A DNA stretch of 64,000 nt. Origin: Allomyces macrogynus ATCC 38327 (lineage: Eukaryota; Blastocladiomycota; Blastocladiomycetes; Blastocladiales; Blastocladiaceae). Shown here in pieces: positions 45,020-57,190 of this stretch. The notes below the pieces were generated by a model, which was not told the DNA's origin, ran no database searches, and worked only from the letters and a program-made list of their open reading frames with translations. The stretch is from positions 39,110-103,109 of the forward strand of contig GG745330.1 of assembly GCA_000151295.1 (NCBI GenBank). The letters are read 5' to 3'. Every line of letters begins with the position of its first letter. The stretch's first letter is position 1. A program made the translations under genes and the position numbers.

Positions 45020-45476
45020 CGGTCTACTCCGCGTGATCGCGGAGATGTGCCCGTTCGTGGCCAAGTGCAAACAAGATTGATATTTGATGATGCTTGGGTG
45101 GGCAAAGCGAGCCACGTCCACACCAAAAACGACAGAGGACACGAGAAGAGCATTCAAACCCCGCACGGCCGGTCGACCTCGAGCTGGAGCGCGCTGGCCT
45201 GAGCTGGCCTCCAACAGGCACGAACTTGTGCGTGGCTCACCGGTTGTCTCGCCTCGACTTCACGTGAATTCCACGGGTCAAGGCCGACCCTTCGAGACGT
45301 GAGTCGATCAGGAGGAGTCTGGTCCTGGTCGACTGGCCAGCTCCACATTGCTCTGCTCGCAACTGCTGTCGCATCAGCTCGGCCGCTGGCGCGACCTTGA
45401 CCCCCTGCAGCTCTGGGCCTGCAAGACTTACGGCAATCCGTCCGAGCTCAGCAAAAGCACCTTATCGTCCTCTGCC
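45020..45476. promoter_or_regulatory. Upstream region of SMC3
   Basis: About 457 bp between tandem genes. It must contain the hydrolase 3' end and the SMC3 promoter. No gene or named element recognised. Confidence 0.35.
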
Positions 45477-48400
45477 ATGTTCATCAAGCAGGTCAGGCGA
45501 AACTCGCCTCATATGGACCAACTTCCACGCTCGCAGACGTGCTGACGGCCTTGATGCGACCAGATCATTATTCAAGGCTTCAAGTCGTACAAGGACCAAA
45601 CGGTCATTGAACCGTTCAGTTCTCGCCACAATGTCATCGGTTAGTTGGGCCCAAGTGACCCGTCGTCATTCAACCAATCGCGCTGTACTCATTTGTGACG
45701 CGCTGAAGCTTAGTGGGGCGAAATGGCTCAGGCAAGAGTAATTTCTTTTGGGGTATGGTCTTGACAAGCGTTCTTGTCCCCCGAATTTGGGGATCTGTCG
45801 TGCTCAACAATCATACCATTTTCTGTCCAGCCGTGCGATTTGTACTCAACGACGCGTACTCGGTCATGTCGCGCGAAGAGCGCCAGTCGCTGCTTCACGT
45901 ATGTCCCTTTTTTGCCCTTCTCTCCGTCGGCAGACGAGATGCACAATTCTCACTTGCGCAACATGATTTGAATCGACAACAGGAGGGCTCCGGGCCCGCT
46001 GCCATGTCGGCGTTTGTTGAGGTAATTTTCGACAATGCCGACCACCGTTTTCCGGTATGCCTTTTTGACCGCTTCCCGTCAGCAGCAAGGCAGGTGCCTT
46101 TTTCGAGTCTGGGTCCCTGACGGGTTTGTTATTGATTGTCTAGACGGGCCGCGACGAGGTCGTCTTGCGGCGTACGATTGGCCTGAAAAAGGACGAGTTT
46201 GCGCTCGACAAGAAATCGGCGACCAAGACCGAGGTCATGAACTTTCTCGAGTCGGCGGGCTTTTCGGCCGCGAACCCGTACTACATTGTCCCGCAAGGCC
46301 GCATCACGGCGCTGTGCAACGCCAAGGACACGGACCGGCTGATGCTGCTCAAGGAAGTCGCGGGCACGGGCGTTTACGAGACACGGCGCACCGAGTCGCT
46401 GAAAATCATGGCCGACACGGACCTGAAGCGGCAAAAGATTGACGAGCTCATGCAGTTTATTGACGACCGGCTCGCGGAACTCGAAGAGGAAAAGGCCGAG
46501 CTGACCGAGTTTACGCGGCTCGACAAGGATCGTCGGTGCATCGAGCACGCCATTTACGACCGCGAGCTGCGGCAAGTCACGGGCGAGCTCGATGCACTCG
46601 AGGGCAGCCGCCAGGCGCAGGTGCACGAGAGCCATACGGCGAGTGAGGCCGCGCGCGCGACCGACGCCGACCTGGATGCGGCCGTGCGCCTGCTGCAGGA
46701 TCTCGAGCGCCAACTCGACCTGTTGCGCATCGATCGCGATGCGCGCGACCTGGTTCACGCACAACGCGTGCAAAAAGTGACCGAGCTCGAACTGGCGTTG
46801 CGTGACGCCGAGCAAGGGCAGACCGCCGAGCGCGTCGCGACGCTCGAGGCTGAGCTTGTAACGACGCGCGCTGAGACCGACTCGACGCGCGCCGAGATCC
46901 ATGCGTTAGAGCCGCATGTCCAGGACCTGACCTTGCAGGAGCGCACGTTGCAGCGCGACCACGAAGACAAGGAGTCGCGCCGTCGCGTCTTGCTCGGTAA
47001 GCAGGGCCGTGCCGGCCAGTTTGCGTCGGCACAAGACCGGCAGGCGTGGATGACGCATGAAATGGACCAGCTCGCACAGGTCTTGGCACGTGAGCGCCGT
47101 GAGGCCGCGGAGATGCAGCATGAGCTCGCCACGATCGATGCTCAAGTCGTCGAGGCCGAGCGCGACGCGGCGAAGCTGCAGGCGCAGTCCGAGGCCGCGC
47201 AGGCGTCGAGTAGACAGTTGCGCGAGGCGCTCATGAAGGCGAATGAGCGTCGCGACAAGCTTGCCGACGACCGCAAGGACCTCTGGCGCCAAGAGTCGCG
47301 CGCTGACAGCACACTCGAGAACATCAAGGACCAGCTGTCTGCGCTGGAACGCACGCTCTACTCGTCGGTCGACCGGAGCACGTCGAACGGCCTGCAGACG
47401 GTTCGCGACATTGTCGCGCGGCTGCAGCTCACGGGCTACCACGGCGCGCTCTACGAGCTCATGGACGTGCCCGAAGAGTACCGCACGGCGGTCGAGGTGA
47501 TTGGTGGCACGTCGATTTTCCACGTGGTCGTCGAGGACGATGCGGTTGCATCGCGCATTCTTGACGAAATGAAACATGTGCGGTCGGCGGGCCGCGTCAC
47601 GCTCATGCCGCTCAACCGGCTCCGCCCAAAAGACTCGGCCTACCCGGACTCGTCCAACGCCATTGCCATGCTCGACCAGATCCAGTTTGACCCGAAATTC
47701 CGGCCGGCGTTCCAGCAGGTCTACGGCAAGGCCATTATTTGCCCGGACCTGCCGACGGCCGCGCAGTTCTCCAAGGCCAGTTCGCTCGACGCCGTGACGA
47801 TTGCCGGTGACCGCGTCGACCGCAAGGGCGCGCTCAGCGGTGGGTACCTGGACACGCGCAAGAGCCGGCTCGAAGCGGCGTTGCAGTACAAGGCCGTCAA
47901 GGCGCAGCTGCAGCAGGCCGAGCGCGACGCGCAAGCCATCAAGCAGAAGATTCGCGCGACCGACCAGCAAGTGACGCAGGCCGTGGCGCGCGTCCAGGAA
48001 CTGCAGTTGCAGCAGCAGCATGCGCACGACGAGTCGGCCATGGCCGACTGGCAGGCCACCAAAAAGACGCAGGCAAGGCTCGCCACGACGCGCGCCGACT
48101 TGCAAGCGCAGCTGCACCGGCTCGAGCAGGATATTCACGACCACGACGCAAAGCTGGCTGGGTTGCGTGACGAAATGCAGGCCGCGTCGTCGGCGCTCTC
48201 GGACGAGGAGAGGCAGGAACTCGTGCATCTCGAGCGCGAGATTAGCGAGAACCGCCGCCAGTGGCAGCGAGTCTCGCAGGCGCTGAGCGAGCGGAAGCGG
48301 CAGCTCGAGTCATTGCAGGTCAAGCTCGACCATAACCTGATCTTGCGCGCGATTGGGCTCCAGCAGGACTTGGTCGCGGCGCAGGAGGCGGCGCTCGTGA

Positions 48401-49575
48401 ACCAGGCGGACCAAGTACAGCGCGACCTCGCGCGCGCTCGTGAGCAAGTGGCTGCGGCGCACCGGGAGCTGCAGCAGGTCGGCCAGCAGATTGATGCTGC
48501 CACGACGCAAATCACCAAGGCGCAGCAGCGCATCGACGCGCTCAAGCAGGCGCTCGCGGAACGGCGCCGTACCATTGACGAGCAAGAGCTGGCGTTGTCC
48601 CGGTTGTTGCAGCAACGTCGCATGTTTCTCGAGCGGCGGGCCGAGGTGCAGCGTAATATTCGTGAACTCGGTGTCGTGCCGGAAGGTTTTCGCCGGTACG
48701 AGGACACGGATCTGGCGACGCTCGTGCGCACGCTCAAGCGCACCAACGACCAGCTCAAGCAGTTTGCGCATGTCAACAAGAAGGCGTTTGAGCAGTACAC
48801 CAACTTTGCGACGCAAAAGGAGCAGCTCGAGGCGCGCAAAAGCGAGCTCGACGAGTCGGATCAGTCGATTCGCAACTTGATTGCCACGCTCGACCACCGC
48901 AAGGACGAGGCCATCCGGCGCACGTTCCAGCAGGTCGCTAAGAATTTCGAGCGCGTGTTTGAGGAGCTCGCACCGGCCGGTCGTGGGCGATTGATCATTG
49001 TGCGCGACAGCGCGCCAGCGGGTGCGGGCAACAGCGGTAATGGTGATGATGACGGTATGGACGTGGACGCGTCGGATCTCGACGAGGAGGACCAGGTCGC
49101 CACGTATCGCGGCATTTCGATTCAAGTGTCGTTCAACAGCAAGGTCGACGAAGGGCTCAAGATGCAGCAGCTGAGTGGCGGCCAAAAATCGCTGGTCGCG
49201 CTTGCGTTGATTTTCGCGATTCAGCAGTGCGACCCAGCGCCGTTTTACCTGTTTGATGAGATTGACGCCAACCTCGACGCGCAGTATCGCACGGCCGTGG
49301 CCAACCTGCTGCACCGGCTCAGCGACCACGCGCAGTTCATCACGACCACGTTCCGCCCAGAGCTGCTGGTCCACGCCGACAAGTTTTACGGCGTCACGTT
49401 CCACAACAAGGCGTCTAAGATTCAGGCGATTGCCAAGGAGGAGGCGGTCGGGTTTATCGAGTTGGGCGCACAGGAGACGGTGGTTGCGGCGGCCGCTGCT
49501 GCCCCACAGGAGGAGGTCGTTGAGCCAGCAGTCGAGGCGACGCTCGAGCCCGAAGTCGAGCTTATGGAGCGCTGA
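45477..49575 (+). CDS. SMC3: Cohesin subunit SMC3
   Basis: ATG at 45477 gives a tiny first exon, MFIKQ, before a GTCAGG donor; the next exon reads IIIQGFKSYKDQTVIEPFSS. After further introns come the Walker A GRNGSGKSNFF, AVRFVLNDAYSVMSREERQ, and a long exon from about 46144. This begins RDEVVLRRTIGLKKDEF, where the adjacent Lys pair matches the ESCO1/2 (Eco1) acetylation site. Long coiled coils flank the hinge (YHGALYELMDVPEEYRTAVE to GALSGGYLDTRKS). The C-terminal head has signature LSGGQKSLVALALIFAI and Walker B FYLFDEIDANLDAQ. An acidic Gly/Asp insert precedes it and a Glu/Ala-rich tail follows. Length is about 1,200 residues, normal for SMC3. Role: ring subunit of cohesin in sister-chromatid cohesion. 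Confidence 0.97.
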
Positions 49576-49740
49576 TTGCGATTTGCTGTGATTCCGTGTA
49601 CCGATTGTTTTGTCATCGAATGTGGTTTTTTTGGCCTGTCGATTTAACCTTGTCAGTGACCTCTTCTCCTGTGCTGCACATCTCGCGCCCAACAACTGCA
49701 CTCCAAGGCTCACAATTGAATGAAGTTTAGGCAAAAGAAA

Positions 49741-51581
49741 TCACTCGATCGTTTTCATCGGCACTTCGAAATCAAACGGCATGAGCGAGTCGCGTACCAT
49801 GGCTCCTTGCCCACTGGGCGTGTATGCGCGGAAAATAGCCGAATCAAAGTGGCCGCTCAAACTGATCCAACCCAGCCCACCAAATACAATATCGTGCCAT
49901 GCGCGCTGGATGCCGTGGCCTTGCAACTCCCATTCGCCCGCCACTAGCCAAGGAGGCAAAGACGCGCGCGAATCCGGGGATGGCGGGCTCAAAATGGCCG
50001 GCATTGCACGGGTACGAGGCGCTAGGGCTTGAGCATCGGACGGGTTACTGTCAGGCTCCTCGTCGCGGCACGGAACCGTGTTCGATCCACCGTGCTGATC
50101 CGCCCTGAAGTTGGTGCCACGCACCGTCGCGGTCTCCTCGGGCGCACACGACTCGAGATCGAGCTCTGGCGGCGACGGCAGCGGCGCCTTCGAAAAAATC
50201 GAGCCCGCAAAACATGTCGGCCTTGGCGATCGACGTGAAGTGGACGGGCAGCAAGGGGGAGACCCATACGGTGACGCCGACACGCGGGTCCGACGACTTG
50301 GCGACAAGGTCCAAGCGCGCGAGCCCGCTGAGGATAATGGATTTACCCGCTGGAATACAGTATGAGACGGGTTTGAGCCGCTTGATAATTTGCGGCGGCC
50401 GCAAGTCCACTGGATCAGTGAGCAAGTCGGTAAGACGCTGACTGGTCGACACGCCCGGCGTATCAATGATATGGCCCTTGAGTTCGTTGTTGTTGACGAC
50501 GGGCACCGTGTTGGGCACTTTCAAGAGCCCACCGAACCGCGCCAGTGGGACGGGCAAGTGAGCGACAGTGGTCCCTGGCACGCGCGAGACGGTCACGTTC
50601 CCCGCGGATTTTGGGAAGCGCACGATATGGTGCAGGCAGTTGAGAAACTCGGACTTGCCGACGTTGGTGTGCCCGAGGAAGTAGATATCGCGCAAATTGA
50701 ACTTGAACCGCAGCAACTGCACGTCGTCAAACAAGTCGCGGATACCGAGACCTGACTGACTTGGGCCGAAATGATGTGAACGGCGGCGGGTCGCCAGGAA
50801 GGGTGCAGACGGTTCACGAAATGCGCGGTCCACTGCTGCGGGCGAGCGGGCGTGGCCGAGAGCGGGAGCAAGTCGGCCTTGTTGAAGACGAGCACGAATG
50901 GCGCTTGCCGAGGGACAACGCGCGCCAGGTCAAAGTGTGTGGCCGGGAAATCGAGCAGGTCGACAATTTGGACAAATAAGGCGCTTGGTCATATCGAGCT
51001 GATCCGGGGAAATGGAGGGCGGGCTAGGGACGGGGGGGAGGCATTGCTGACGGTGAGGTCGTGGCAGTGTTGGCATACGAGCTGGGCAACGACGGCCGTC
51101 TCGCGTTCGAGAGCCTTGGCGACTTGGGTCAGTTTGCGTTGCTCGGCGCGCGACTGCGGCTTGGGGAAGGCGGCGACGAGTGCAGCGCGTGTTCCTGCGC
51201 GTTGTGAAAGGCGAGCAGGTCAAGTTTGCGTTGGTGGTCGGCGGCACGGGGGTCGGTCAGGAACCCGGGCGCGCCGGCGTGGTCGAATTGGAAAAAGGCG
51301 CCGCAGCCCGAGCACCGCTCGCGCACGAGAGCATAACGCGAGATGCGCGGATTCGGTTGCTGGTCGGGCTCGGCGGGTGCAGCGGAAGCGTCTTGCGCGG
51401 CCGATGCGATTGATGCCGTTGGAGCATGTTGGGGAGTCGAGAGCAGGGGAGAGGCAAGCGCGGGCCGGCAGAGGACAGGCGCGGTGCGTGGTTTGGGTGC
51501 CAGTGCGAGTCGCCTGGGCAGCGAGGTCGTGCTGGCCAGGGGAAGCCGGGCTGTGCGGGGCCGCGCGAGTGCCGAGATCAT
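49741..51581 (-). CDS. NOA1: Mitochondrial circularly permuted GTPase NOA1 (YqeH family)
   Basis: ATG at 51581 (MISALARPRTARLPLA) opens an Arg/Ser/Ala-rich, acid-poor presequence; a frame further upstream starts only with GTG. A zinc module follows (CSGCGAFFQ and, after a gap, CQHC). The GTPase motifs come in permuted order: VFNKADLLP (G4), HIISAQ (G5), GHTNVGKSEF (G1), then IDTPGV (G3). An apparent frame change near 50130 is explained by an intron with donor GTGCGT and acceptor CCCTAG in phase 1. The last exon contains GEWELQGHGIQRAWHDIVFG, GLGWISLSG and YTPSGQG, typical of the C-terminal YqeH/NOA1 domain. NOA1 supports mitochondrial ribosome assembly. It is divergent from RAD2. Confidence 0.88.
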
Positions 51582-52034
51582 GATGCGGCAAGTTGGTTGC
51601 CGTTGGTTGGCGCGCACGCGGCGCTGTCGGCTTGGAGAAGTTGGTCTGCGCGCGCCGTCCCCACAGTAATCCAGACGACCGCGGCCGTTGATACTTCAGT
51701 GATCGCTGGGTGCGGGTGGAGAAGACACGTGCACACTACTCCGCACAAGTCGAGTGCGCAGTGAGTCGCTGTCGCTCCCGGCTGATCGCGGTCGACACGC
51801 CCATTCACAGCCCGGCACCGGCAGCACCGGCACCTGCTGTACCGGCACCAGCGCGAGCACGAGCACGAGCAGGAGCACGAGCACGAGCAAGAGCAGCCTG
51901 CGCGGCCAGTCCTCCCGTTGCAGCAACGCAAGCCGGCAGTCTCGACGCGCTGCACACTTGCCAGCTGAGTTACCAGCAGTTCTCCGGTTCTCGATCGCAT
52001 CCGACTAGCACGGGCCCGCTTCCAGCTTGCCACC
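51582..52034. promoter_or_regulatory. Divergent promoter region of NOA1 and RAD2
   Basis: About 450 bp between divergent starts, with short GC-rich direct repeats (see repeat entry). No TATA box seen. Confidence 0.4.
51812..51896 (+). repeat. GC-rich tandem repeats in the NOA1/RAD2 promoter
   Basis: Imperfect CACCGGCA-type units (51812-51850) pass directly into GAGCAC/GAGCAG hexamers (about 51853-51896). The tract is 140-220 bp upstream of the RAD2 ATG, within the shared upstream region. It is visible directly; any regulatory role is unknown. Confidence 0.8.
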
Positions 52035-55000
52035 ATGGGCGTCAAGTCGCTGTGGAACATTGTCTCGCCCGCATCCAAGGCCGTGCGCCTCGACTCGCTC
52101 GACGGCCAAGTGCTCGCCATCGACGCGTCGATCTGGCTCTACCAGTTTGTCAAGGCCATGCGCGACGACGACGGCAACGCGCTCGACCACGCCCACCTGC
52201 TCGGCTTCTTCCGCCGCCTCTGCAAGCTGCTCTACTGGGGCGTGTGCCCCGTCTTTGTCTTTGACGGCGCCGCGCCCGACCTCAAGCGCGCGACCTTGGT
52301 ACGCGCCGCACCCTCTTCTGCCCTCTTCTGCATTGTGCAATGAACACGCCGCTAACAGGCTGCCCTGATTCGCACACTTATCAAGGCCGAGCGCCGCCGC
52401 CGCGAAGGCGAAAGCGCCCACGACGTGACGCGCACTGCCCAGCAACTACTGGCCGCGCAGCTCCAGCTCGCGGCGCTCGACCACGCCACGGGACACCCGT
52501 CGGCCGGTATCCCCATTGTGCCCAAGGGCAAGGCCAAGCGGAAACGCACCGCCAAGGACCCGTTCGCCCTGCCCGAGTCGACCGACTGGGAGGCCGTCAT
52601 CCGCGCCAATTTGGCCAAAGCTCGCACCACGCACGAGGATATTCGCATGCCGGCCCTGCCTGAGGAGCTGGCCGGCATTGCTCCTGCCTCCTCGTCCATC
52701 GACAACGCTGCGTCTGCTGCCACAACCTCTGCGACGCGCCACGTTGCGGCCGCTGCGTCGATCGCTGCCGCTCCCACCAAGGACGTAGCGACGTCCAGTC
52801 CCGATCCGGCCTGGATCGAGTACGGCCGGCGTCGGCGCCGACCGCGTGGCGGTGACCACGACGAGGCCGAGTTTATGCGATCCCTCAGGATTCTGCACGC
52901 TGCGACCGCAGGTACCATCTCTGACGCTGGCGGCACGCATCTCGACGAGGACGTGCAGCGTGCCGCGCACCACTTCAACTCGCTGCCCATCGAAGTGCAG
53001 CATGAAATTGTCACGCAGCTCAAGGACCGGTCGCGCCAGCCGTCGCACCGCCGTCTTGCCAAAATGATTCGCGATTCGCCGTCGGCGCTCGACTTTTCGA
53101 TTCTCCAAGTCAAGAACCTCATGACGCGTAATTACCTGACGCAAAAACTGCACCAGGTGTCGGGATTCGGCGGCGCCACGAACGAGCCGACGCCCGAGGC
53201 CATGGCCGCCCAAGCGCGCCGCGTCGCGAGCGACCGGCACCGTCGTTACGTGTTTCTCAAGAACGAGGACGGCCGCGGCTGGCGGTTCGAGGCGCAGACC
53301 TCAGCCGACGATGGTTCCGCAACGGCCCCTACCGCCACTGGCCCCTCGAACCGCGCCCCGCTCTCTGTTCTTTCCGACAAGGCCAAGCCGGCGTTCCCGC
53401 TTGTTGGCGTCGAGCGCGCGTTTGGCACCGCCGAGTTACTTGCCATGGGGCTGCAGTCCGACTCGGACTCGGACGCTGACGACGAGTCGAGCAACGAATG
53501 GGACGAGAACGACGCTGTCTTTGAACCCGTGACAGCCGGGTCCTTCCCACCCGAGGTCCGGGACCTTCTTGCCATGGTTCCGCCGCAGTTTCACGAGACG
53601 TTTGCGCTTGGCACGGAGATGCTGCGCTCTGCTGTCGGCTGGACCGCTGAGGAGCTTCGGCGCGCGCTGTCCGACTGCACTCAGCGGCTCGAGCTCGCGC
53701 AGCATGACATGATGCACGACCCGGCGCAAATGACGCATTTTGAAAACCTCAACTTCTGGGAGGACTTTCTCGACAAGTTGCTCGTGCGCAGCGAGGTTAT
53801 GACAGCTGATGAGCGTCGCGCTCGCTCGACGGCATCCTCGGCGCGACAAGACGATGCGATTGCTGCTATTCAAGCGCTCGACGCTGCTGTTGGGCCCGAC
53901 GACGCCGACGAGGAACGAATGGTTGAGGATAGTGGCGCGGTTGAGTCTGCTCCTGCTCAACAATGGTCGGCCGCGGTTCCCTTGACTCAACCCATTGACG
54001 GCAACTCTGTCATGCACGACCAAAGCACTCGCTCGCCCAATTTCGGTCCTTTGCGCGCTCCTTCACGCTCGGCGGTTTCGGGCCCACTGGCCAAACGCCC
54101 TCGGCTCATGTTTTCTCGAGACTCGGATTCGGATTCGGATTCGGATTCGCAGCCGGACACGCACCTGCATTCGGACCAGCGCGACGAGCGCGGATTCATG
54201 TCGCGCGACTTGCCCGTGCCGCCTTTGATGCAGTGTGCGCCACTCGCTGCTCCTGGACGGAGTGTTGACGACCTCGCCCGAACTGACTCAGCTTTGACTG
54301 GTCCGGCGCTGGTCCATCACTCGACAGTGGCCATGCCAGCAACGAACGCGGTGCCTTTGTTTGATCCTGCAGCGTCATCGTCTGGGACGGAACCCCCCAG
54401 CACTGATCGACACGGCGGTTCGGCGCGTGCGCTCCCTCGCGGCGCAACTATCGGCTCCCAACCCGAAGTCACGACCGCGTCACCGGTCGACGGCATGGTG
54501 CTGGTTGATGCGCAAGAAGGCGGCGGCATGAGCAACGATGGCGAGGATGCTTCTTTTGAAGACGTCTCGTTGCCCGTTTTGGCGGCATCTCGCGCAGATC
54601 TTGGCCCTCCACCCGTCATTGACGCCGTGTCCGACCGAAACTCGGCGTGCGATTCCGATCAACCCGTCGACGACAAAATGGTGCTCGACGAGCAATGCTC
54701 GAACCATGGCGCTGGCTACGTTGTGGATGCCAGCGACGATGAAATGGCCGAGTTTGATACCGTCCTCGTTGCTAGCTCGACCCTCCCCGCGACGTTGACG
54801 GCGCCGCGAGCGAAGCCGCGCGTCGAAATGACCGCAGCTCGGCTGCCCGATTTGATCGCTCCTTCTGACGTGATCGCGGACCCGTCGCTGCCCGCACCGG
54901 ACCAGGCACTGGACGCGCCATCCGCCGACGTTATCCACATATCTCAGCCCGATTCCCGCATTGCGCACGAGCGACCGGTCTTGACGACGGCCGAGGAAGA

Positions 55001-56308
55001 GGCACTTGACGCGATCACTAAGACGCACCGCGGCGAAGAAGAGCAATTCGCGCTCTTTTTGTCGGAATTGCAGCAAAAGGACCTGACCGCCGTTCAAGTC
55101 GACTTGGCCGAAAAGGAGCGGACCTTGACCGCGCGCATTCGGCAAGAAAAGCGCGACGCCGACACGGTCACGCCCGAGATGGTGGCCGAGACGCAGACGC
55201 TGCTGCAACTCTTTGGCGTGCCGTACGTCACGGCGCCGTTTGAGGCCGAGGCGCAGTGCGCGTGGCTGTCCAAGGAGGGCCTGGTCGACGGGGTCGTGAC
55301 CGACGACTCGGACGTGTTCTTGTTTGGCGCCAAGGTCGTGTTCAAGAATATGTTCAATTCGGCCAAGTATGGTACGTCGGTCGTCTTAGCGTCGCAAGCC
55401 GCCTTCACGACCACTTTCGATGAGTTGATTCACCGTGTTGTTGATGATCCGGAACCATAGTCGAACGGTACACGGCATCCGATCTGGCCGAGGCGCTTCA
55501 GCTGGACCAGCGCGCCTTGATCCAGCTTGCGCACCTGCTCGGGTCCGACTACACGTCGGGCATCTCGGGGATCGGCGCCGTCGCCGCCATGGAAATCCTC
55601 GCCGAGTTTGCCGGCGACGCCGCCCATCCAGACGGCAGCACCGAGCTCACGCGGTTCGCCGAATGGGCGCGCGCGATCATCCAAGGCCAGGACCCAGACT
55701 CCGCGTCTGGCCGCCCCGTCTCTGACGTCCGCCAACGACTCCGCCGACTCGCGGCCAACGTGCCTGGCCGCAACTTTCCGGACCCGCGCGTGGACGCGGC
55801 CTACCTGCACCCGACGGTCGACGAGTCGCGCGAACCGTTCACGTGGGGAGAGCCGGACATTGACGGATTGCAGACATTGTTCTGGGACCGGGTCGGGTGG
55901 CCGCCTGCGCGCGTGCAGTCGACTGTCGGGCCGTTGATTGCGGCCATGAACCAGCGCCGACACCAGACACAGACGAAACTCACGTCGTTCTTGACGATTA
56001 CCGACGCTCGCGCTCGGACCAAGCCGATTGCGTCGGCACGGATGCAGCGCGCGATTGCGACGAAGCGGGCGAGGACGACGGGTGATAAGGAGGAGGACGG
56101 GGAGGATGGATCGAGTTCCAGTGATGAGGAGTCGTCGGACGACGACTCGGTCGTTCCTCCCCGAAAGAAGAGTACCCGTGGTCGTGGCGGTGTTTGTGGT
56201 CGCGATCGTGGCCGCGGAGGTCGCGGCCGTGGCCGTGGGGGTCGCGGTCGCGGTCGTGGCAGCCAAAAATCCGTCTGTGCTGAAGGAACCGGCTCGCCGG
56301 CGAACTAG
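52035..56308 (+). CDS. RAD2: XPG/Rad2/ERCC5 structure-specific nuclease of nucleotide excision repair
   Basis: ATG at 52035 in CCACCATGG. The N-nuclease region starts [20 protein letters not shown] with active-site acids in [12 protein letters not shown] and [16 protein letters not shown]; an intron at 52299-52358 follows. A spacer of roughly 900 residues, Ser/Ala/Asp-rich, includes a (Asp-Ser)5 run. The I-nuclease region reads [20 protein letters not shown] and [20 protein letters not shown], with Glu and Asp ligands intact. An intron at 55372-55460 leads to [20 protein letters not shown] and the H2TH motif [20 protein letters not shown]. Downstream QTKLTSFL fits a PCNA-interacting (PIP) box, and the tail has GRGRG repeats. 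The protein makes the 3' incision in nucleotide excision repair. It is longer than yeast Rad2. Confidence 0.95.
54120..54149 (+). repeat. Hexamer repeat encoding (Asp-Ser)5 in RAD2
   Basis: One GACTCG and four GATTCG units in frame within the RAD2 spacer. Such acidic-Ser runs are potential casein kinase 2 sites, which is inference. Confidence 0.9.
56176..56264 (+). repeat. Arg/Gly-rich tandem repeat at the RAD2 C-terminus
   Basis: Short GGTCGTGGC/GGCCGTGGC-type units encode a GRGRG-like tail just before the RAD2 stop. Arg/Gly tails often bind nucleic acid and are methylated; that is family knowledge, not shown here. Confidence 0.8.
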
Positions 56309-57190
56309 GGAGGGCGGCCGTATGGGTTGGACAGCGCATTTGGTTCCTTCTGAGAATTTATTGGACATGATTATGGCGTTGTTCCAGCTCATTGTTGTTT
56401 TGGCAAGAACCGGTTTCGTGTAGATGTCTATTTGGGACTCGCGTTATTGCGGCTGCATCGCCAGGCTTCTCCACCCAGGTGTCAGATTCCGCTGGAACTT
56501 GCTGTCCTTGACCTGATATCCACTTCCTCGGCGAATGCTTGGCCGGTATGTGCTGACCATCCGATCGTGTTGATAATGGAAGACACAGATGAGCATTGCA
56601 TTTGGTACCGCTGGCCGAGGATATGCCAGGGCACGGTTTTGCCACAAATGGTTGCTTCACTCTTTCTGTCGCAACGGCTCTGGACACGTCAGCATCACAG
56701 CATTACATTAAAGCGGTTGCCTTGGAAATGCTATGCTTTTCACACATCAACCGATGCACATCTACTCAGCCAAATCGCCCAAGGCGACAGCGACGATAAA
56801 ATTCAACTCTCTCTGATCTTTGCAAACAATTGTTGCGAGCAAGGCAGCAGCAACATGCATCAGCTGATTGGCCAGCTGATGCAGCACAAACCTCCACACT
56901 CATCAAAGAAGACACCTTTGATGCAAAGGAGGCCGCAGAGGCCGACGATGCTCGCGCCTTTCATCGACACATTATGACGATAGAAGAAGGAATGTGCTAA
57001 ACAACGAGACATGGCTGGCGGGGCGAGACGTGCCAAGGCGGCCGAGCACGATCCCATCTCCTGCAAGTACCCGGGATTACTTGAATTACGAGCAAACGAC
57101 GGGACCCAACACGACGCAGCGACCTCGACTCTTTCAAGCTATCATCGACTTCACCCTGTTGCAACGCACTGCTTTCGATTGCAATCAACC
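56309..57190. other. Low-GC intergenic region
   Basis: About 880 bp between RAD2 and the pseudokinase gene. It is clearly more AT-rich than the flanks (about 56310-57000). A 181-codon plus frame (56432-56977) begins only at a TTG and has no domain; a 109-codon minus frame is equally unconvincing. The composition resembles the LRR locus at 27.5-29.5 kb, but I see no LRR motif. Confidence 0.4.

Noticed and set aside
46906..48228. 440-codon minus-strand frame opposite SMC3
   Set aside because: Antisense shadow of a strongly conserved SMC3 exon in GC-rich DNA; Arg/Leu/Val-rich with no domain.
50050..50180. Apparent frameshift in NOA1
   Set aside because: An intron with donor GTGCGT and acceptor CCCTAG has the right phase and links the two frames, so no indel is needed.
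56432..56977. 181-codon plus frame downstream of RAD2
   Set aside because: Starts at a TTG, lies in AT-rich DNA, has no recognisable motif.
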